64,000 nucleotides of DNA, taken from contig JBBELK010000489.1 in assembly GCA_037783545.1 (NCBI GenBank), forward strand, positions 182,495 through 246,494, given 5' to 3'. The notes beneath the pieces were generated by a model, which was not told the DNA's origin, searched no databases, and was given only the letters and a program-made list of their open reading frames with translations. Positions within the stretch are counted from its first letter, which is position 1; every line of letters starts with the position of its first letter. A program made the position numbers and the translations under genes. Origin of the DNA: Henricia sp. BOLD:AAB3569. Its lineage: Eukaryota; Echinodermata; Asteroidea; Spinulosida; Echinasteridae. Positions 46,186 to 60,700 of this stretch are shown here, one piece after another.

Positions 46186-49100
46186 TCACGCAAACCGTGG
46201 CTGTCTGTACACACCTCTTTGGGGTACTCCTGAGTTGTGCGCATGCTCAGTCATTCGGACTGTCGTTAACGCACCGCAGTTTGGCTCGGCAATTTGGTCA
46301 AAGTGTGGTCCAAACGTCGGCAAATTTGGAGGTCGAAAAATGTTCCGACGAACTTCAAATTTTGCATGCCCTAAACTCTCTAAATTGCGCACTTGTCATA
46401 CAAAATTGACAGACTTTCGCCGGGAAATGGCAGAGAAATTTCAAAGTTTAGAAAAAACTGGGTTGAGGCTTCCTGACTGCTCTCACGCAAACCGTGGCTG
46501 TCTGTACACACCTCTTTGGGGTACTCCTGAGTTGTGCGCATGCTCAGTCATTCGGACTGTCGTTAACGCACCGCAGTTTGGCTCGGCAATTTGGTCAAAG
46601 TGTGGTCCAAACGTCGGCAAATTTGGAGGTCGAAAAATGTTCCGACGAACTTCAAATTTTGCATGCCCTAAACTCTCTATATTGCGCACTTGTCATAAAA
46701 AATTGACAGACTTTCGCCGGGAAATGGCAGAGAAATTTCAAAGTTTAGAAAAAACTGGGTTGAGGCTTCCTGACTGCTCTCACGCAAACCGTGGCTGTCT
46801 GTACACACCTCTTTGGGGTACTCCTGAGTTGTGCGCATGCTCAGTCATTCGGACTGTCGTTAACGCACCGCAGTTTGGCTCGGCAATTTGGTCAAAGTGT
46901 GGTCCAAACGTCGGCAAATTTGGAGGTCGAAAAATGTTCCGACGAACTTCAAATTTTGCATGCCCTAAACTCTCTATATTGCGCACTTGTCATAAAAAAT
47001 TGACAGACTTTCGCCGGGAAATGGCAGAGAAATTTCAAAGTTTGGAAAAAACTGGGTTGAGGCTTCCTGACTGCTCTCACGCAAACCGTGGCTGTCTGTA
47101 CACACCTCTTTGGGGTACTCCTGAGTTGTGCGCATGCTCAGTCATTCGGACTGTCGTTAACGCACCGCAGTTTGGCTCGGCAATTTGGTCAAAGTGTGGT
47201 CCAAACGTCGGCAAATTTGGAGGTCGAAAAATGTTCCGACGAACTTCAAATTTTGCATGCCCTAAACTCTCTATATTGCGCACTTGTCATAAAAAATTGA
47301 CAGACTTTCGCCGGGAAATGGCAGAGAAATTTCAAAGTTTAGAAAAAACTGGGTTGAGGCTTCCTGACTGCTCTCACGCAAACCGTGGCTGTCTGTACAC
47401 ACCTCTGTAGGGTACTCCTGAGTTGTGCGCATGCTCAGTCATTCGGACTGTCGTTAACGCACCGCAGTTTGGCTCGGCAATTTGGTCAAAGTGTGGTCCA
47501 AACGTCGGCAAATTTGGAGGTCGAAAAATGTTCCGACGAACTTCAAATTTTGCATGCCCTAAACTCTCTATATTGCGCACTTGTCATAAAAAATTGACAG
47601 ACTTTCGCCGGGAAATGGCAGAGAAATTTCAAAGTTTAGAAAAAACTGGGTTGAGGCTTCCTGACTGCTCTCACGCAAACCGTGGCTGTCTGTACACACC
47701 TCTTTGGGGTACTCCTGAGTTGTGCGCATGCTCAGTCATTCGGACTGTCGTTAACGCACCGCAGTTTGGCTCGGCAATTTGGTCAAAGTGTGGTCCAAAC
47801 GTCGGCAAATTTGGAGGTCGAAAAATGTTCCGACGAACTTCAAATTTTGCATGCCCTAAACTCTCTATATTGCGCACTTGTCATAAAAAATTGACAGACT
47901 TTCGCCGGGAAATGGCAGAGAAATTTCAAAGTTTAGAAAAAACTGGGTTGAGGCTTCCTGACTGCTCTCACGCAAACCGTGGCTGTCTGTACACACCTCT
48001 TTGGGGTACTCCTGAGTTGTGCGCATGCTCAGTCATTCGGACTGTCGTTAACGCACCGCAGTTTGGCTCGGCAATTTGGTCAAAGTGTGGTCCAAACGTC
48101 GGCAAATTTGGAGGTCGAAAAATGTTCCGACGAACTTCAAATTTTGCATGCCCTAAACTCTCTATATTGCGCACTTGTCATAAAAAATTGACAGACTTTC
48201 GCCGGGAAATGGCAGAGAAATTTAAAAGTTTAGAAAAAACTGGGTTGAGGCTTCCTGACTGCTCTCACGCAAACCGTGGCTGTCTGTACACACCTCTTTG
48301 GGGTACTCCTGAGTTGTGCGCATGCTCAGTCATTCGGACTGTCGTTAACGCACCGCAGTTTGGCTCGGCAATTTGGTCAAAGTGTGGTCCAAACGTCGGC
48401 AAATTTGGAGGTCGAAAAATGTTCCGACGAACTTCAAATTTTGCATGCCTAAACTCTCTATATTGCGCACTTGTCATAAAAAATTGACAGACTTTCGCCG
48501 GGAAATGGCAGAGAAATTTCAAAGTTCAGAAAAAACTGGGTTGAGGCTTCCTGACTGCTCTCACGCAAACCGTGGCTGTCTGTACACACCTCTTTGGGGT
48601 ACTCCTCAGTTGTGCGCATGCTCAGTCATTCGGACTGTCGTTAACGCACCGCAGTTTGGCTCGGCAATTTGGTCAAAGTGTGGTCCAAACGTCGGCAAAT
48701 TTGGAGGTTGAAAAATGTTCCGACGAACTTCAAATTTTGCATGCCCTAAACTCTCTATATTGCGCACTTGTCATAAAAAAATTGACAGACTTTCGCCGGG
48801 AAATGGCAGAGAAATTTCAAAGTTTAGAAAAAACTGGGTTGAGGCTTCCTGACTGCTCTCACGCAAACCGTGGCTGTCTGTACACACCTCTGTAGGGTAC
48901 TCCTGAGTTGTGCGCATGCTCAGTCATTCGGACTGTCGTTAACGCACCGCAGTTTGGCTCGGCAATTTGGTCAAAGTGTGGTCCAAACGTCGGCAAATTT
49001 GGAGGTCGAAAAATGTTCCAACGAACTTCAAATTTTGCATGCCCTAAACTCTCTATATTGCGCACTTGTCATAAAAAATTGACAGACTTTCGCCGGGAAA

Positions 49101-50948
49101 TGGCAGAGAAATTTCAAAGTTTAGAAAAAACTGGGTTGAGGCTTCCTGACTGCTCTCACGCAAACCGTGGCTGTCTGTACACACCTCTTTGGGGTACTCC
49201 TGAGTTGTGCGCATGCTCAGTCATTCGGACTGTCGTTAACGCACCGCAGTTTGGGTCGGCAATTTGGTCAAAGTGTGGTCCAAACGTCGGCAAATTTGGA
49301 GGTCGAAAAATGTTCCGACGAACTTCAAATTTTGCATGCCCTAAACTCTCTATATTGCGCACTTGTCATAAAAAATTGACAGACTTTCGCCGGGAAATGG
49401 CAGAGAAATTTCAAAGTTTAGAAAAAACTGGGTTGAGGCTTCCTGACTGCTCTCACGCAAACCGTGGCTGTCTGTACACACCTCTTTGGGGTACTCCTGA
49501 GTTGTGCGCATGCTCAGTCATTCGAACTGTCGTTAACGCACCGCAGTTTGGCTCGGCAATTTGGTCAAAGTGTGGTCCAAACGTCGGCAAATTTGGAGGT
49601 CGAAAAATGTTCCGACGAACTTCAAATTTTGCATGCCCTAAACTCTCTATATTGCGCACTTGTCATAAAAAATTGACAGACTTTCGCCGGGAAATGGCAG
49701 AGAAATTTCAAAGTTTAGAAAAAACTGGGTTGAGGCTTCCTGACTGCTCTCACGCAAACCGTGGCTGTCTGTACACACCTCTTTGGGGTACTCCTGAGTT
49801 GTGCGCATGCTCAGTCATTCGGACTGTCGTTAACGCACCGCAGTTTGGCTCGGCAATTTGGTCAAAGTGTGGTCCAAACGTCGGCAAATTTGGAGGTCGA
49901 AAAATGTTCCGACGAACTTCAAATTTTGCATGCCCTAAACTCTCTATATTGCGCACTTGTCATAAAAAATTGACAGACTTTCGCCGGGAAATGGCAGAGA
50001 AATTTCAAAGTTTAGAAAAAACTGGGTTGAGGCTTCCTGACTGCTCTCACGCAAACCGTGGCTGTCTGTACACACCTCTTTGGGGTACTCCTGAGTTGTG
50101 CGCATGCTCAGTCATTCGGACTGTCGTTAACGCACCGCAGTTTGGCTCGGCAATTTGGTCAAAGTGTGGTCCAAACGTCGGCAAATTTGGAGGTCGAAAA
50201 ATGTTCCGACGAACTTCAAATTTTGCATGCCCTAAACTCTCTATATTGCGCACTTGTCATAAAAAATTGACAGACTTTCGCCGGGAAATGGCAGAGAAAT
50301 TTCAAAGTTTAGAAAAAACTGGGTTGAGGCTTCCTGACTGCTCTCACGCAAACCGTGGCTGTCTGTACACACCTCTTTGGGGTACTCCTGAGTTGTGCGC
50401 ATGCTCAGTCATTCGGACTGTCGTTAACGCACCGCAGTTTGGCTCGGCAATTTGGTCAAAGTGTGGTCCAAACGTCGGCAAATTTGGAGGTCGAAAAATG
50501 TTCCGACGAACTTCAAATTTTGCATGCCCTAAACTCTCTATATTGCGCACTTGTCATAAAAAATTGACAGACTTTCGCCGGGAAATGGCAGAGAAATTTC
50601 AAAGTTTAGAAAAAACTGGGTTGAGGCTTCCTGACTGCTCTCACGCAAACCGTGGCTGTCTGTACACACCTCTTTGGGGTACTCCTGATTTGTGCGCATG
50701 CTCAGTCATTCGGACTGTCGTTAACGCACCGCAGTTTGGCTCGGCAATTTGGTCAAAGTGTGGTCCAAACGTCGGCAAATTTGGAGGTCTAAAAATGTTC
50801 CGACGAACTTCAAATTTTGCATGCCCTAAACTCTCTATATTGCGCACTTGTCATAAAAAATTGACAGACTTTCGCCGGGAAATGGCAGAGAAATTTCAAA
50901 GTTTAGAAAAAACTGGGTTGAGGCTTCCTGACTGCTCTCACGCAAACC

Positions 50949-53900
50949 GTGGCTGTCTGTACACACCTCTTTGGGGTACTCCTGAGTTGTGCGCATGCTC
51001 AGTCATTCAGACTGTCGTTAACGCACCGCAGTTTGGCTCGGCAATTTGGTCAAAGTGTGGTCCAAACGTCGGCAAATTTGGAGGTCGAAAAATGTTCCGA
51101 CGAACTTCAAATTTTGCATGCCCTAAACTCTCTATATTGCGCACTTGTCATAAAAAATTGACAGACTTTCGCCGGGAAATGGCAGAGAAATTTCAAAGTT
51201 TAGAAAAAACTGGGTTGAGGCTTCCTGACTGCTCTCACGCAAACCGTGGCTGTCTGTACACACCTCTTTGGGGTACCCCTGAGTTGTGCGCATGCTCAGT
51301 CATTCGGACTGTCGTTAACGCACCGCAGTTTGGCTCGGCAATTTGGTCAAAGTGTGGTCCAAACGTCGGAAAATTTGGAGGTCGAAAAATGTTCCGACGA
51401 ACTTCAAATTTTGCATGCCCTAAACTCTCTATATTGCGCACTTGTCATAAAAAATTGACAGACTTTCGCCGGGAAATGGCAGAGAAATTTCAAAGTTTAG
51501 AAAAAACTGGGTTGAGGCTTAATTCCTGACTGCTCTCACGCAAACCGTGGCTGTCTGTACACACCTCTTTGGGGTACTCCTGAGTTGTGCGCATGCTCAG
51601 TCATTCGAACTGTCGTTAACGCACCGCATTTTGGCTCGGCAATTTGGTCAAAGTGTGGTCCAAACGTCGGCAAATTTGGAGGTTGAAAAATGTTCCGACG
51701 AACTTCAAATTTTGCATGCCCTAAACTCTCAATATTGCGCACTTGTCATAAAAAAATTGACAGACTTTCGCCGGGAAATGGCAGAGAAATTTCAAAGTTT
51801 AGAAAAAACTGGGTTGAGGCTTCCTGACTGCTCTCACGCAAACCGTGGCTGTCTGTACACACCTCTTTGGGGTACTCCTGAGTTGTGCGCATGCTCAGTC
51901 ATTCGGACTGTCGTTAACGCACCGCAGTTTGGCTCGGCAATTTGGTCAAAGTGTGGTCCAAACGTCGGCAAATTTGGAGGTCGAAAAATGTTCCGACGAA
52001 CTTCAAATTTTGCATGTCCTAAACTCTCTATATTGCGCACTTGTCATAAAAAATTGACAGACTTTCGCCGGGAAATGGCAGAGAAATTTCAAAGTTTAGA
52101 AAAAACTGGGTTGAGGCTTCCTGACTGCTCTCACGCAAACCGTGGCTGTCTGTACACACCTCTTTGGGGTACTCCTGAGTTGTGCGCATGCTCAGTCATT
52201 CGGACTGTCGTTAACGCACCGCAGTTTGGCTCGGCAATTTGGTCAAAGTGTGGTCCAAACGTCGGCAAATTTGGAGGTCGAAAAATGTTCCGACGAACTT
52301 CAAATTTTGCATGCCCTAAACTCTCTATATTGCGCACTTGTCATAAAAAATTGACAGACTTTCGCCGGGAAATGGCAGAGAAATTTCAAAGTTTAGAAAA
52401 AACTGGGTTGAGGCTTCCTGACTGCTCTCACGCAAACCGTGGCTGTCTGTACACACCTCTTTGGGGTACTCCTGAGTTGTGCGCATGCTCAGTCATTCGG
52501 ACTGTCGTTAACGCACCGCAGTTTGGCTCGGCAATTTGGTCAAAGTGTGGTCCAAACGTCGGCAAATTTGGAGGTCGAAAAATGTTCCGACGAACTTCAA
52601 ATTTTGCATGCCCTAAACTCTCTATATTGCGCACTTGTCATAAAAAATTGACAGACTTTCGCCGGGAAATGGCAGAGAAATTTCAAAGTTTAGAAAAAAC
52701 TGGGTTGAGGCTTCCTGACTGCTCTCACGCAAACCGTGGCTGTCTGTACACACCTCTTTGGGGTACTCCTGAGTTGTGCGCATGCTCAGTCATTCGGACT
52801 GTCGTTAACGCACGGCAGTTTGGCTCGGCAATTTGGTCAAAGTGTGGTCCAAACGTCGGCAAATTTGGAGGTCGAAAAATGTTCCGACGAACTTCAAATT
52901 TTGCATGCCCTAAACTCTCTATATTGCGCACTTGTCATAAAAAATTGACAGACTTTCGCCGGGAAATGGCAGAGAAATTTCAAAGTTTAGAAAAAACTGG
53001 GTTGAGGCTTCCTGACTGCTCTCACGCAAACCGTGGCTGTCTGTACACACCTCTTTGGGGTACTCCTGAGTTGTGCGCATGCTCAGTCATTCAGACTGTC
53101 GTTAACGCACCGCACTTTGGCTCGGCAATTTGGTCAAAGTGTGGTCCAAACGTCGGCAAATTTGGAGGTCGAAAAATGTTCCGACGAACTTCAAATTTTG
53201 CATGCCCTAAACTCTCTATATTGCGCACTTGTCATAAAAAATTGACAGACTTTCGCCGGGAAATGGCAGAGAAATTTCAAAGTTTAGAAAAAACTGGGTT
53301 GAGGCTTCCTGACTGCTCTCACGCAAACCGTGGCTGTCTGTACACACCTCTTTGGGGTACTCCTGAGTTGTGCGCATGCTCAGTCATTCGGACTGTCGTT
53401 AACGCACCGCAGTTTGGCTCGGCAATTTGGTCAAAGTGTGGTCCAAACGTCGGAAAATTTGGAGGTCGAAAAATGTTCCGACGAACTTCAAATTTTGCAT
53501 GCCCTAAACTCTCTATATTGCGCACTTGTCATAAAAAATTGACAGACTTTCGCCGGGAAATGGCAGAGAAATTTCAAAGTTTAGAAAAAACTGGGTTGAG
53601 GCTTAATTCCTGACTGCTCTCACGCAAACCGTGGCTGTCTGTACACACCTCTTTGGGGTACTCCTGAGTTGTGCGCATGCTCAGTCATTCGAACTGTCGT
53701 TAACGCACCGCATTTTGGCTCGGCAATTTGGTCAAAGTGTGGTCCAAACGTCGGCAAATTTGGAGGTTGAAAAATGTTCCGACGAACTTCAAATTTTGCA
53801 TGCCCTAAACTCTCAATATTGCGCACTTGTCATAAAAAAATTGACAGACTTTCGCCGGGAAATGGCAGAGAAATTTCAAAGTTTAGAAAAAACTGGGTTG

Positions 53901-55702
53901 AGGCTTCCTGACTGCTCTCACGCAAACCGTGGCTGTCTGTACACACCTCTTTGGGGTACTCCTGAGTTGTGCGCATGCTCAGTCATTCGGACTGTCGTTA
54001 ACGCACCGCAGTTTGGCTCGGCAATTTGGTCAAAGTGTGGTCCAAACGTCGGCAAATTTGGAGGTCGAAAAATGTTCCGACGAACTTCAAATTTTGCATG
54101 TCCTAAACTCTCTATATTGCGCACTTGTCATAAAAAATTGACAGACTTTCGCCGGGAAATGGCAGAGAAATTTCAAAGTTTAGAAAAAACTGGGTTGAGG
54201 CTTCCTGACTGCTCTCACGCAAACCGTGGCTGTCTGTACACACCTCTTTGGGGTACTCCTGAGTTGTGCGCATGCTCAGTCATTCGGACTGTCGTTAACG
54301 CACCGCAGTTTGGCTCGGCAATTTGGTCAAAGTGTGGTCCAAACGTCGGCAAATTTGGAGGTCGAAAAATGTTCCGACGAACTTCAAATTTTGCATGCCC
54401 TAAACTCTCTATATTGCGCACTTGTCATAAAAAATTGACAGACTTTCGCCGGGAAATGGCAGAGAAATTTCAAAGTTTAGAAAAAACTGGGTTGAGGCTT
54501 CCTGACTGCTCTCACGCAAACCGTGGCTGTCTGTACACACCTCTTTGGGGTACTCCTGAGTTGTGCGCATGCTCAGTCATTCGGACTGTCGTTAACGCAC
54601 CGCAGTTTGGCTCGGCAATTTGGTCAAAGTGTGGTCCAAACGTCGGCAAATTTGGAGGTCGAAAAATGTTCCGACGAACTTCAAATTTTGCATACCCTAA
54701 ACTCTCTATATTGCGCACTTGTCATAAAAAATTGACAGACTTTCGCCGGGAAATGGCAGAGAAATTTCAAAGTTTAGAAAAAACTGGGTTGAGGCTTCCT
54801 GACTGCTCTCACGCAAACCGTGGCTGTCTGTACACACCTCTTTGGGGTACTCCTGAGTTGTGCGCATGCTCAGTCATTCGGACTGTCGTTAACGCACGGC
54901 AGTTTGGCTCGGCAATTTGGTCAAAGTGTGGTCCAAACGTCGGCAAATTTGGAGGTCGAAAAATGTTCCGACGAACTTCAAATTTTGCATGCCCTAAACT
55001 CTCTATATTGCGCACTTGTCATAAAAAATTGACAGACTTTCGCCGGGAAATGGCAGAGAAATTTCAAAGTTTAGAAAAAACTGGGTTGAGGCTTCCTGAC
55101 TGCTCTCACGCAAACCGTGGCTGTCTGTACACACCTCTTTGGGGTACTCCTGAGTTGTGCGCATGCTCAGTCATTCAGACTGTCGTTAACGCACCGCACT
55201 TTGGCTCGGCAATTTGGTCAAAGTGTGGTCCAAACGTCGGCAAATTTGGAGGTCGAAAAATGTTCCGACGAACTTCAAATTTTGCATGCCCTAAACTCTC
55301 TATATTGCGCACTTGTCATAAAAAATTGACAGACTTTCGCCGGGAAATGGCAGAGAAATTTCAAAGTTTAGAAAAAACTGGGTTGAGGCTTCCTGACTGC
55401 TCTCACGCAAACCGTGGCTGTCTGTACACACCTCTTTGGGGTACTCCTGAGTTGTGCGCATGCTCAGTCATTCGGACTGTCGTTAACGCACCGCAGTTTG
55501 GCTCGGCAATTTGGTCAAAGTGTGGTCCAAACGTCGGCAAATTTGGAGGTCGAAAAATGTTCCGACGAACTTCAAATTTTGCATGCCCTAAACTCTCTAT
55601 ATTGCGCACTTGTCATAAAAAATTGACAGACTTTCGCCGGGAAATGGCAGAGAAATTTCAAAGTTTAGAAAAAACTGGGTTGAGGCTTCCTGATTGCTCT
55701 CA
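50949..55702. repeat. Seven-monomer higher-order repeat, 2,084 bp
   Basis: Markers recur every 2,084 bp: gaggcttaattcctgac (4-bp AATT insertion, near 51517 and 53601), cattcgaactg with cgcattttgg (51603 and 53687), ggaggttgaaaaatg (51680 and 53764), gcatgtcct (52012 and 54096), cgcacggcag (52808 and 54892), and cattcagac (51004, 53088 and 55172). The period equals seven 297-bp monomers plus 5 bp (AATT and one A). Copies have started to diverge: cgcagtttgg near 51028 is cgcactttgg in the later two. Confidence 0.87.
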
Positions 55703-56293
55703 CGCAAACCGTGGCTGTCTGTACACACCTCTTTGGGGTACTCCTGAGTTGTGCGCATGCTCAGTCATTCGGACTGTCGTTAACGCACCGCAGTTTGGCT
55801 CGGCAATTTGGTCAAAGTGTGGTCCAAACGTCGGCAAATTTGGAGGTCGAAAAATGTTCCGACGAACTTCAAATTTTGCATGCCCTAAACTTTCTATATT
55901 GCGCACTTGTCATACAAAATTGACAGACTTTCGCCGGGAAATGGCAGAGAAATTTCAAAGTTTAGAAAAAACTGGGTTGAGGCTTCCTGACTGCTCTCAC
56001 GCAAACCGTGGCTGTCTGTACACACCCCTTTGGGGTACTCCTGAGTTGTGCGCATGCTCAGTCATTCGGACTGTCGTTAACGCACCGCAGTTTGGCTCGG
56101 CAATTTGTTCAAAGTGTGGTCCAAACGTCGGCAAATTTGGAGGTCGAAAAATGTTCCGACGAACTTCAAATTTTGCATGCCCTAAACTCTCTATATTGCG
56201 CACTTGTCATAAAAAATTGACAGACTTTCGCCGGGAAATGGCAGAGAAATTTCAAAGTTTAGAAAAAACTGGGTTGAGGCTTCCTGACTGCTC

Positions 56294-56566
56294 TCACGCA
56301 AACCGTGGCTGTCTGTACACACCTCTTTGGGGTACTCCTGAGTTGTGCGCATGCTCAGTCATTCGGACTGTCGTTAACGCACCGCAGTTTGGCTCGGCAA
56401 TTTGGTCAAAGTGTGGTCCAAAAATGTTCCGACGAACTTCAAATTTTGCATGCCCTAAACTCTCTATATTGCGCACTTGTCATAAAAAATTGACAGACTT
56501 TCGCCGGGAAATGGCAGAGAAATTTCAAAGTTTAGAAAAAACTGGGTTGAGGCTTCCTGACTGCTC
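56294..56566. repeat. Monomer with 24-bp deletion (273 bp)
   Basis: gtggtccaaa is joined directly to aatgttccg at about 56420-56424, removing 24 bp between two AAA microhomologies. The deletion is a multiple of three, so the open frame continues. It is the only copy in the window and has not spread. Confidence 0.93.
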
Positions 56567-57755
56567 TCACGCAAACCGTGGCTGTCTGTACACACCTCTT
56601 TGGGGTACTCCTGAGTTGTGCGCATGCTCAGTCATTCGGACTGTCGTTAACGCACCGCAGTTTGGCTCGGCAATTTGGTCAAAGTGTGGTCCAAACGTCG
56701 GCAAATTTGGAGGTCGAAAAATGTTCCAACGAACTTCAAATTTTGCATGCCCTAAACTCTCTATATTGCGCACTTGTCATAAAAAATTGACAGACTTTCG
56801 CCGGGAAATGGCAGAGAAATTTCAAAGTTTAGAAAAAACTGGGTTGAGGCTTCCTGACTGCTCTCACGCAAACCGTGGCTGTCTGTACACACCTCTTTGG
56901 GGTACTCCTGAGTTGTGCGCATGCTCAGTCATTCGGACTGTCGTTAACGCACCGCAGTTTGGCTCGGCAATTTGGTCAAAGTGTGGTCCAAACGTCGGCA
57001 AATTTGGAGGTCGAAAAATGTTCCGACGAACTTCAAATTTTGCATGCCCTAAACTCTCTATATTGCGCACTTGTCATAAAAAATTGACAGACTTTCGCCG
57101 GGAAATGGCAGAGAAATTTCAAAGTTTAGAAAAAACTGGGTTGAGGCTTCCTGACTGCTCTCACGCAAACCGTGGCTGTCTGTACACACCTCTTTGGGGT
57201 ACTCCTGAGTTGTGCGCATGCTCAGTCATTCGGACTGTCGTTAACGCACCGCAGTTTGGCTCGGCAATTTGGTCAAAGTGTGGTCCAAACGTCGGCAAAT
57301 TTGGAGGTCGAAAAATGTTCCGACGAACTTCAAATTTTGCATGCCCTAAACTCTCTATATTGCGCACTTGTCATAAAAAATTGACAGACTTTCGCCGGGA
57401 AATGGCAGAGAAATTTCAAAGTTTAGAAAAAACTGGGTTGAGGCTTCCTGACTGCTCTCACGCAAACCGTGGCTGTCTGTACACACCTCTTTGGGGTACT
57501 CCTGAGTTGTGCGCATGCTCAGTCATTCGGACTGTCGTTAACGCACCGCAGTTTGGCTCGGCAATTTGGTCAAAGTGTGGTCCAAACGTCGGCAAATTTG
57601 GAGGTCGAAAAATGTTCCGACGAACTTCAAATTTTGCATGCCCTAAACTCTCTATATTGCGCACTTGTCATAAAAAAATTGACAGACTTTCGCCGGGAAA
57701 TGGCAGAGAAATTTCAAAGTTTAGAAAAAACTGGGTTGAGGCTTCCTGACTGCTC

Positions 57756-60700
57756 TCACGCAAACCGTGGCTGTCTGTACACACCTCTTTGGGGTACTCC
57801 TGAGTTGTGCGCATGCTCAGTCATTCGGACTGTCGTTAACGCACCGCAGTTTGGCTCGGCAATTTGGTCAAAGTGTGGTCCAAACGTCGGCAAATTTGGA
57901 GGTCGAAAAATGTTCCGACGAACTTCAAATTTTGCATGCCCTAAACTCTCTATATTGCGCACTTGTCATAAAAAATTGACAGACTTTCGCCGGGAAATGG
58001 CAGAGAAATTTCAAAGTTTAGAAAAAACTGGGTTGAGGCTTCCTGACTGCTCTCACGCAAACCGTGGCTGTCTGTACACACCTCTTTGGGGTACTCCTGA
58101 GCTGTGCGCATGCTCAGTCATTCGGACTGTCGTTAACGCACCGCAGTTTGGCTCGGCAATTTGGTCAAAGTGTGGTCCAAACGTCGGCAAATTTGGAGGT
58201 CGAAAAATGTTCCGACGAACTTCAAATTGTGCATGCCCTAAACTCTCTATATTGCGCACTTGTCATAAAAAATTGACAGACTTTCGCCGGGAAATGGCAG
58301 AGAAATTTCAAAGTTTAGAAAAAACTGGGTTGAGGCTTCCTGACTGCTCTCAGGCAAACCGTGGCTGTCTGTACACACCTCTTTGGGGTACTCCTGAGTT
58401 GTGCGCATGCTCAGTCATTCGAACTGTCGTTAACGCACCGCAGTTTGGCTCGGCAATTTGGTCAAAGTGTGGTCCAAACGTCGGCAAATTTGGAGGTCGA
58501 AAAATGTTCCGACGAACTTCAAATTTTGCATGCCCTAAACTCTCTATATTGCGCACTTGTCATAAAAAATTGACAGACTTTCGCCGGGAAATGGCAGAGA
58601 AATTTCAAAGTTTAGAAAAAACTGGGTTGAGGCTTCCTGACTGCTCTCACGCAAACCGTGGCTGTCTGTACACACCTCTTTGGGGTACTCCTGAGTTGTG
58701 CGCATGCTCAGTCATTCGGACTGTCGTTAACGCACCGCAGTTTGGCTCGGCAATTTGGTCAAAGTGTGGTCCAAACGTCGGCAAATTTGGAGGTCGAAAA
58801 ATGTTCCGACGAACTTCAAATTTTGCATGCCCTAAACTCTCTATATTGCGCACTTGTCATAAAAAATTGACAGACTTTCGCCGGGAAATGGCAGAGAAAT
58901 TTCAAAGTTTAGAAAAAACTGGGTTGAGGCTTCCTGACTGCTCTCACGCAAACCGTGGCTGTCTGTACACACCTCTTTGGGGTACTCCTGAGTTGTGCGC
59001 ATGCTCAGTCATTCGGACTGTCGTTAACGCACCGCAGTTTGGCTCGGCAATTTGGTCAAAGTGTGGTCCAAACGTCGGCAAATTTGGAGGTCGAAAAATG
59101 TTCCGACGAACTTCAAATTTTGCATGCCCTAAACTCTCTATATTGAGCACTTGTCATAAAAAATTGACAGACTTTCGCCGGGAAATGGCAGAGAAATTTC
59201 AAAGTTTAGAAAAAACTGGGTTGAGGCTTCCTGACTGCTCTCACGCAAACCGTGGCTGTCTGTACACACCTCTTTGGGGTACTCCTGAGTTGTGCGCATG
59301 CTCAGTCATTCGGACTGTCGTTAACGCACCGCAGTTTGGCTCGGCAATTTGGTCAAAGTGTGGTCCAAACGTCGGCAAATTTGGAGGTCGAAAAATGTTC
59401 CGACGAACTTCAAATTTTGCATGCCCTAAACTCTCTATATTGCGCACTTGTCATAAAAAATTGACAGACTTTCGCCGGGAAATGGCAGAGAAATTTCAAA
59501 GTTTAGAAAAAACTGGGTTGAGGCTTCCTGACTGCTCTCACGCAAACCGTGGCTGCCTGTACACACCTCTTTGGGGTACTCCTGAGTTGTGCGCATGCTC
59601 AGTCATTCGGACTGTCGTTAACGCACCGCAGTTTGGCTCGGCAATTTGGTCAAAGTGTGGTCCAAACGTCGGCAAATTTGGAGGTCGAAAAATGTTCCGA
59701 CGAACTTCAAATTGTGCATGCCCTAAACTCTCTATATTGCGCACTTGTCATAAAAAATTGACAGACTTTCGCCGGGAAATGGCAGAGAAATTTCAAAGTT
59801 TAGAAAAAACTGGGTTGAGGCTTCCTGACTGCTCTCAGGCAAACCGTGGCTGTCTGTACACACCTCTTTGGGGTACTCCTGAGTTGTGCGCATGCTCAGT
59901 CATTCGAACTGTCGTTAACGCACCGCAGTTTGGCTCGGCAATTTGGTCAAAGTGTGGTCCAAACGTCGGCAAATTTGGAGGTCGAAAAATGTTCCGACGA
60001 ACTTCAAATTTTGCATGCCCTAAACTCTCTATATTGCGCACTTGTCATAAAAAAATTGACAGACTTTCGCCGGGAAATGGCAGAGAAATTTCAAAGTTTA
60101 GAAAAAACTGGGTTGAGGCTTCCTGACTGCTCTCACGCAAACCGTGGCTGTCTGTACACACCTCTTTGGGGTACTCCTGAGTTGTGCGCATGCTCAGTCA
60201 TTCGGACTGTCGTTAACGCACCGCAGTTTGGCTCGGCAATTTGGTCAAAGTGTGGTCCAAACGTCGGCAAATTTGGAGGTCGAAAAATGTTCCGACGAAC
60301 TTCAAATTTTGCATGCCCTAAACTCTCTATATTGCGCACTTGTCATAAAAAATTGACAGACTTTCGCCGGGAAATGGCAGAGAAATTTCAAAGTTTAGAA
60401 AAAACTGGGTTGAGGCTTCCTGACTGCTCTCAGGCAAACCGTGGCTGTCTGTACACACCTCTTTGGGGTACTCCTGAGTTGTGCGCATGCTCAGTCATTC
60501 GAACTGTCGTTAACGCACCGCAGTTTGGCTCGGCAATTTGGTCAAAGTGTGGTCCAAACGTCGGCAAATTTGGAGGTCGAAAAATGTTCCGACGAACTTC
60601 AAATTGTGCATGCCCTAAACTCTCTATATTGCGCACTTGTCATAAAAAATTGACAGACTTTCGCCGGGAAATGGCAGAGAAATTTCAAAGTTTAGAAAAA

